A stretch of 64,000 nucleotides of DNA from Cystobasidiopsis lactophilus. Its lineage: Eukaryota; Basidiomycota; Agaricostilbomycetes; Agaricostilbales; Chionosphaeraceae. The notes under the pieces are model-generated. The model did no database searches. It was given only the letters and a program-made list of their open reading frames with translations, and was not told where the DNA came from. This document shows positions 57,393-64,000 of the stretch, one piece after another. The DNA is taken from the NCBI GenBank assembly GCA_001599975.1, contig BCIO01000005.1:1054001-1118000 (forward strand), given 5' to 3'. Position numbers and translations under genes: made by a program. The first letter of the stretch is position 1, and every line of letters begins with the position of its first letter.

Positions 57393-59517
57393 ATGTCAGA
57401 CGTGGACTCGGACTCAGACAACTTCATGCTCGAGGACGACGAGGAGATGCAGGAGTGGGAGGACTCGTCTGACGGCGAGGGCGACTTCCCGATGGGCCTG
57501 GGCGAGGGCTCGTCGAACTCTGGCTCGGGCTCTGGCAAGCACGGCAGCGGGGCCGCTCAGGTCGACTACCAGGTCCTCACGCTCCAGGAACTCGAGGAGA
57601 GGCAGAAGTCGGACGCCGAGCACACGGCAAACGTCTTGGCCATCCAGGTGGGTCTCGCTTCCAGCCTTTCTGCGCGGCCACGGCTCTGATAGCTTATCCG
57701 TGTGCGACATACACAGCCTGGGGAAGCTGTTATCCTCCTCCGCCACTGGGGCTGGAACAAGGACAAGCTCATCGAGGTAAGGCCCGAGATCTCCCTCCTC
57801 GCCCCTGTTCTGGCGACCGAGCACAGACGCTGACTGCCGCCCAATCAACAGGCCTACATGGACTCGGCTGAGCGGTGCAACATCGAAGCCGGCCTCGAAG
57901 TCGGGCGTCAACCGCGGCTGAAGCGGGTCCGCAACTTCACCTGCGAGATTTGCTACTCGGACGGCACGACCGAGACCATCGCCCTGTCTTGCAACCACCG
58001 CTACTGCAAAGACTGCTACACATCGTACCTCAACCAGAAGATCAAGTGGGTTGTCGTCTATTGTTCGCAAGCGTGACACGCGGCTCATTTAAGTCGCGTT
58101 CCATTGTTGTTCCCAGCGATGGCGAGAGCAAGCGGATCCAGTGCATGGAGTCCAAATGCCCCTTGGTCGTAGACGAGAAGACGGTCGAGTTGCTGGTCGA
58201 CTCGACCATGAGCGAGCGGTGCGTGCCGGCCCGCATTCCATAGGCTTCTCCTGACTCTGGAGTTCTTGTACGAATCGCACAGGTACAAGCAACTGCTGAA
58301 CCGCGCTTTTGTGGACGACAACCCCTCCTTGCGCTGGTGTCCAGGCCGGGATTGCACGCTGGCGGTCCAGTGCTCCGTGCCCGCCAAGTCGCTCGACACC
58401 ATCGTCCCCACCGTGGCCTGCACCGCCGGCCATTCCTTCTGCTTCGGCTGCGGCGGCGAAGCCCACCAGCCCTGCATCTGCCCGCTCGTCAAGCTCTGGC
58501 TCAAGAAGTGCGCCGACGACTCGGAGACGGCCAACTGGATCTCCGCCAACACCAAGGAGTGCCCAAAGTGCCAGGCCACCATCGAGAAGAATGGCGGCTG
58601 CAACCACATGACTTGGTGCGTTTCGACCTCTTATCCTCGACAGCTTGTCTCGTTCTGATAGCAGAGATTGGGACCACAGCAAGAAGTGCAAGTATGAGGT
58701 TCGTGTCGTTCGGTTCCCTCCTCATCTATGTCCCTCGTCTGATCCCCTACTTTACCTTCAAACAGTTTTGCTGGGTGTGCATGGGCCTCTGGTCAGACCA
58801 TGGCACATCTTGGTACTCGTGCAATCGGTTCGAGGGCAAGGAGACGGGCAAGGATCAGCAAAGCAAGAGCCGCGCCTCGCTTGAGCGCTACCTCCACGTG
58901 CGTTTGCCGGTTTCCTCTTCATCACTATTGGCGTTGTGTTGAAACACTGGACCGCGAGTGCAGTACTACAACCGCTACGCCAATCACGAGCAGTCGTCCA
59001 AGCTGGAGAAAGACCTGTATCAACGCATTGAGAAAAAAATGACGGAGATTCAGATTGCATCCAATCTGTCTTGGATCGAGGTGCAGTTCATGAAGAAGGC
59101 GGTCGACACACTGTCCGAGTGCCGCGCCACCCTCAAGTGGTCCTACGCCCTCGCCTTCTACATGGAGCGGGACAATCAGACCGAGCTCTTCGAGCAGAAC
59201 CAGAGGTGCGCTTGCTTCCTTGTCATCATCTTTGTGGGGGGGCAGGTGTTGAGGCGGAAGTTGCGACAGCGACTTGGAGATGGCCGTCGAAGCCTTGTCG
59301 GAGATGATCGAGAAGCCCATCGAGGCCGATGGCATCCCAGACCTGCGCGCTGCAGTCACTAACAAGACCGTCTACGTGCACTCCCGAAACGCGGTGATGT
59401 TGGACGACACGGCGCAAGGCACGCTCGAAGGTGGGCTTTCCGCTCTGCTCCCTTGGACCATTGAGCGGGTTCTGACGCTTTGTCAATACAGGTCGCTGGA
59501 AGTTCAACAAGCCGTAA
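57393..59517 (+). CDS. HEL1: Ariadne-type RBR E3 ubiquitin ligase
   Basis: Acidic leader (MSDVDSDSDNFMLEDDEEMQ), a UBA-like segment (EAVILLRHWGWNKDKLIE), RING1 (CEICYSDGTTETIALSCNHR, YCKDCYTSYL), IBR (RWCPGRDCTLAVQC ... CTAGHSFCFGCGGEAHQPC) and RING2 (CPKCQATIEKNGGCNHMTC, then KKCKYEFCWVC). The catalytic Cys of RING2 is the one in NGGCNHMTC. The splice ATGACTTG|CAAGAAG (intron about 58616-58679) restores CKKCKYE. The Ariadne domain follows (YYNRYANHEQSSKLEKDLYQ, WIEVQFMKKAVDTLSECRAT, LKWSYALAFYME), ending GRWKFNKP on a short last exon. All expected Cys/His ligands are present. Works with neddylated cullin ligases in other organisms; that role is inferred. About ten exons. Confidence 0.92.
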
Positions 59518-60032
59518 CATCATCGCCCTGTCCGCCTAAAGGCCTTCCCTTGCATTCGCCACCGACCCGCATCGGCTCCGAGCCACTCTCCACGCCTGTC
59601 TTGCCTTTTTTTCTGTGGCATCATCTCTTGTACCAACACGACCCCTTCCTCCCCGTCGTTCTCACCTGCTTTTAGAGCACAAGCGCCTGTGATACCCCTT
59701 TGCCTTCCGCCAGCATAGACCCATCGGTCTCTCTCTCTCTCTCAAAGTGCATTTATGCATGCTATCCCCCTCGTCGTCGAGCAACCGAGAAAATCTAAGA
59801 GGAGCCACTGTTGCATGAGAGAAGTCGAGAGCCTATATACCGCGAACGAGGAAGGACAGAGAGTTGAGAGATTTTCGGGGGAGAGAGTCCAGCGTTTGCC
59901 ACCACAAGCCCGTCCTTCTAGAGAGACCCCATAACCGATCCGGGATCTGCATGAGGTCCACCCAAGGTCAGACAACAAGCACACGAGGGGAAAAAGGTAG
60001 ATGGGCAACGTGCAAGTGCGACCAGGGGCAGT
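59518..60032. other. Intergenic between convergent genes
   Basis: 3' regions of the RBR ligase and GFA1. Contains a short (TC)n run at about 59728-59743. No other feature. Confidence 0.45.
59728..59743. repeat. (TC)n microsatellite
   Basis: Eight uninterrupted TC units in the 3' flank of the RBR ligase gene. Confidence 0.85.
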
Positions 60033-63054
<3,022 letters not shown>

Positions 63055-64000
63055 CCTGAAGCTCTCAGCGGGTGGCGCGGCGACTTAAGGAGTGGATTGG
63101 TAGTGCAAGTGCAAGAGCGAGGAGCGAGCAGCCGAGGCTGTTCCCTAACAAGGAGTTCTGCACAGCTTCGCGAGCTTCGGCGAGAGCGGCGATCCTTCAG
63201 GTCATCAGAGACATCGCCCTCTGCCCTCTGGCCTCGACTGCTGGCCTCGACGTGTCTACAGCAGCAATCGCACCTAGTCGAGACTGGACACTGGACGCAC
63301 GCCGAAATTCATGCGCATTGCCAAGTCTCGTCGAGCCCCCCAAATCGATATGCTTGCTCCCGGACCAGCGACAACGACGATCAAAAAAGGATATTGCTTG
63401 GCGGCCAGATTGGTAGCAGCGAGGACGCGCTAGACGCCGAAGCTTGCGGGTCGGCCATGGCCACCACACTGTGTGTGATCTCGTTCGTTAGCGTCTTGCG
63501 GGTGTTCTCGCGTTCGGCTGGCTGCTTGGCCTCTTGCTCTTGATCGACCGCTCTGGCTCTGCTCGACAATTCTTAGAGGCGTGCGCGACGATGGCTGTCG
63601 TTCGTGGCTTGCTTTCCGAGGCGTCTCGAGTGATCCAATTTGGGGAGCGTCGCCAGGCTGTTACCAAAATTGGCCCTCTGCTCGGATCGTCTGCGAGTTC
63701 AAATCAACTCAACAATGCTGTCAGGGCTTGGAAAGCAAACAAATGGACAGCAAACAGACCTTGACTTTGGCCTTCTTGGTCTTCGGATCCAAATTTCTGT
63801 GTTCGATTGCTGCTCGCCAAGACGGACCCTCTGGCTTCGAACTTGCCGCGACGTCCAAAGTCAATGCTGCTGCTCGCACTTGAAAAGTAAACAACTGAAA
63901 AAGAAAGGGAGGGCGGACCTTGATTTTGCTTCCTCCTCGGACTCAAATTCTGTGTTGGACTGAATCCGCCTCCACTGGCGTAAAGCTTTACTGGTGCCTT
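63055..64000. other. Upstream region of GFA1, no confident gene
   Basis: 946 bases to the window end. Plus-strand frames at 63097-63543 and 63640-63963 have no domain. Two related stretches (about 63755-63815 and 63914-63962) share GACCTTGA-TTTG, a CTCGGA/TTCGGA element and AATTTCTGTGTT-like sequence, an old local duplication. A further gene may begin beyond the window edge. Confidence 0.35.

Noticed and set aside
57414-58088. Minus-strand open frame of 224 codons
   Set aside because: Lies antisense to the acidic leader and RING1 of the RBR ligase, whose cysteine pattern proves the plus-strand reading.

Overview
The window comes from the nuclear genome of a basidiomycete fungus, most likely a yeast or yeast-like member of Pucciniomycotina or Ustilaginomycotina; the sequence alone does not settle which. 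The evidence is dense gene packing (about 28 genes in 64 kb), many short GT-AG introns of about 47-70 bases, moderately high GC, and a typical basidiomycete gene set: an Rrm4-type RNA transporter, an FHA-RING ligase of the Dma1 type, a perilipin, a HAK potassium transporter and CCCH protein Cps3. I see no transposons, viral relics, rRNA genes, tRNA genes or CRISPR arrays.

Layout. 0-17 kb: kelch protein; two neighbouring small secreted proteins, one built like a Kex2-processed peptide precursor; Dma1-type E3 ligase; Rrm4-like RNA-binding protein; geranylgeranyltransferase-I beta; a proline/serine-rich EH-like protein; a multi-pass membrane protein; fructosamine kinase. 17-32 kb: Rtr1 CTD phosphatase, Met17 sulfhydrylase, perilipin, a secreted GH26-like hydrolase, a short-chain dehydrogenase, Rli1 and Exo1. 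32-46.5 kb: HAK transporter, Oxr1, Tti2, Cps3, two proteins I cannot name, and an NmrA-like Rossmann protein. 46.7-57.2 kb: five related major-facilitator transporters head to tail on the minus strand. 57.4-63 kb: an Ariadne-type RBR ligase and Gfa1.

Most genes are single housekeeping genes in convergent or divergent pairs, with no metabolic cluster logic. The exceptions are the five-copy transporter array, which is a local gene-family expansion, and the pair of small secreted proteins. The most unusual signals are: the repeated VxVIL-K/R peptides separated by Lys-Arg sites in the protein at 3053-3714; very short exons in GFA1 (including an inferred 4-base exon), MET17 and the perilipin gene; a non-GT donor in EXO1; and a near-identical 3' end shared by the last two transporter genes.

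Exon joins were worked out by eye from splice signals, reading frame and family conservation. Gene ends are given as start and stop codons; UTRs are not defined.
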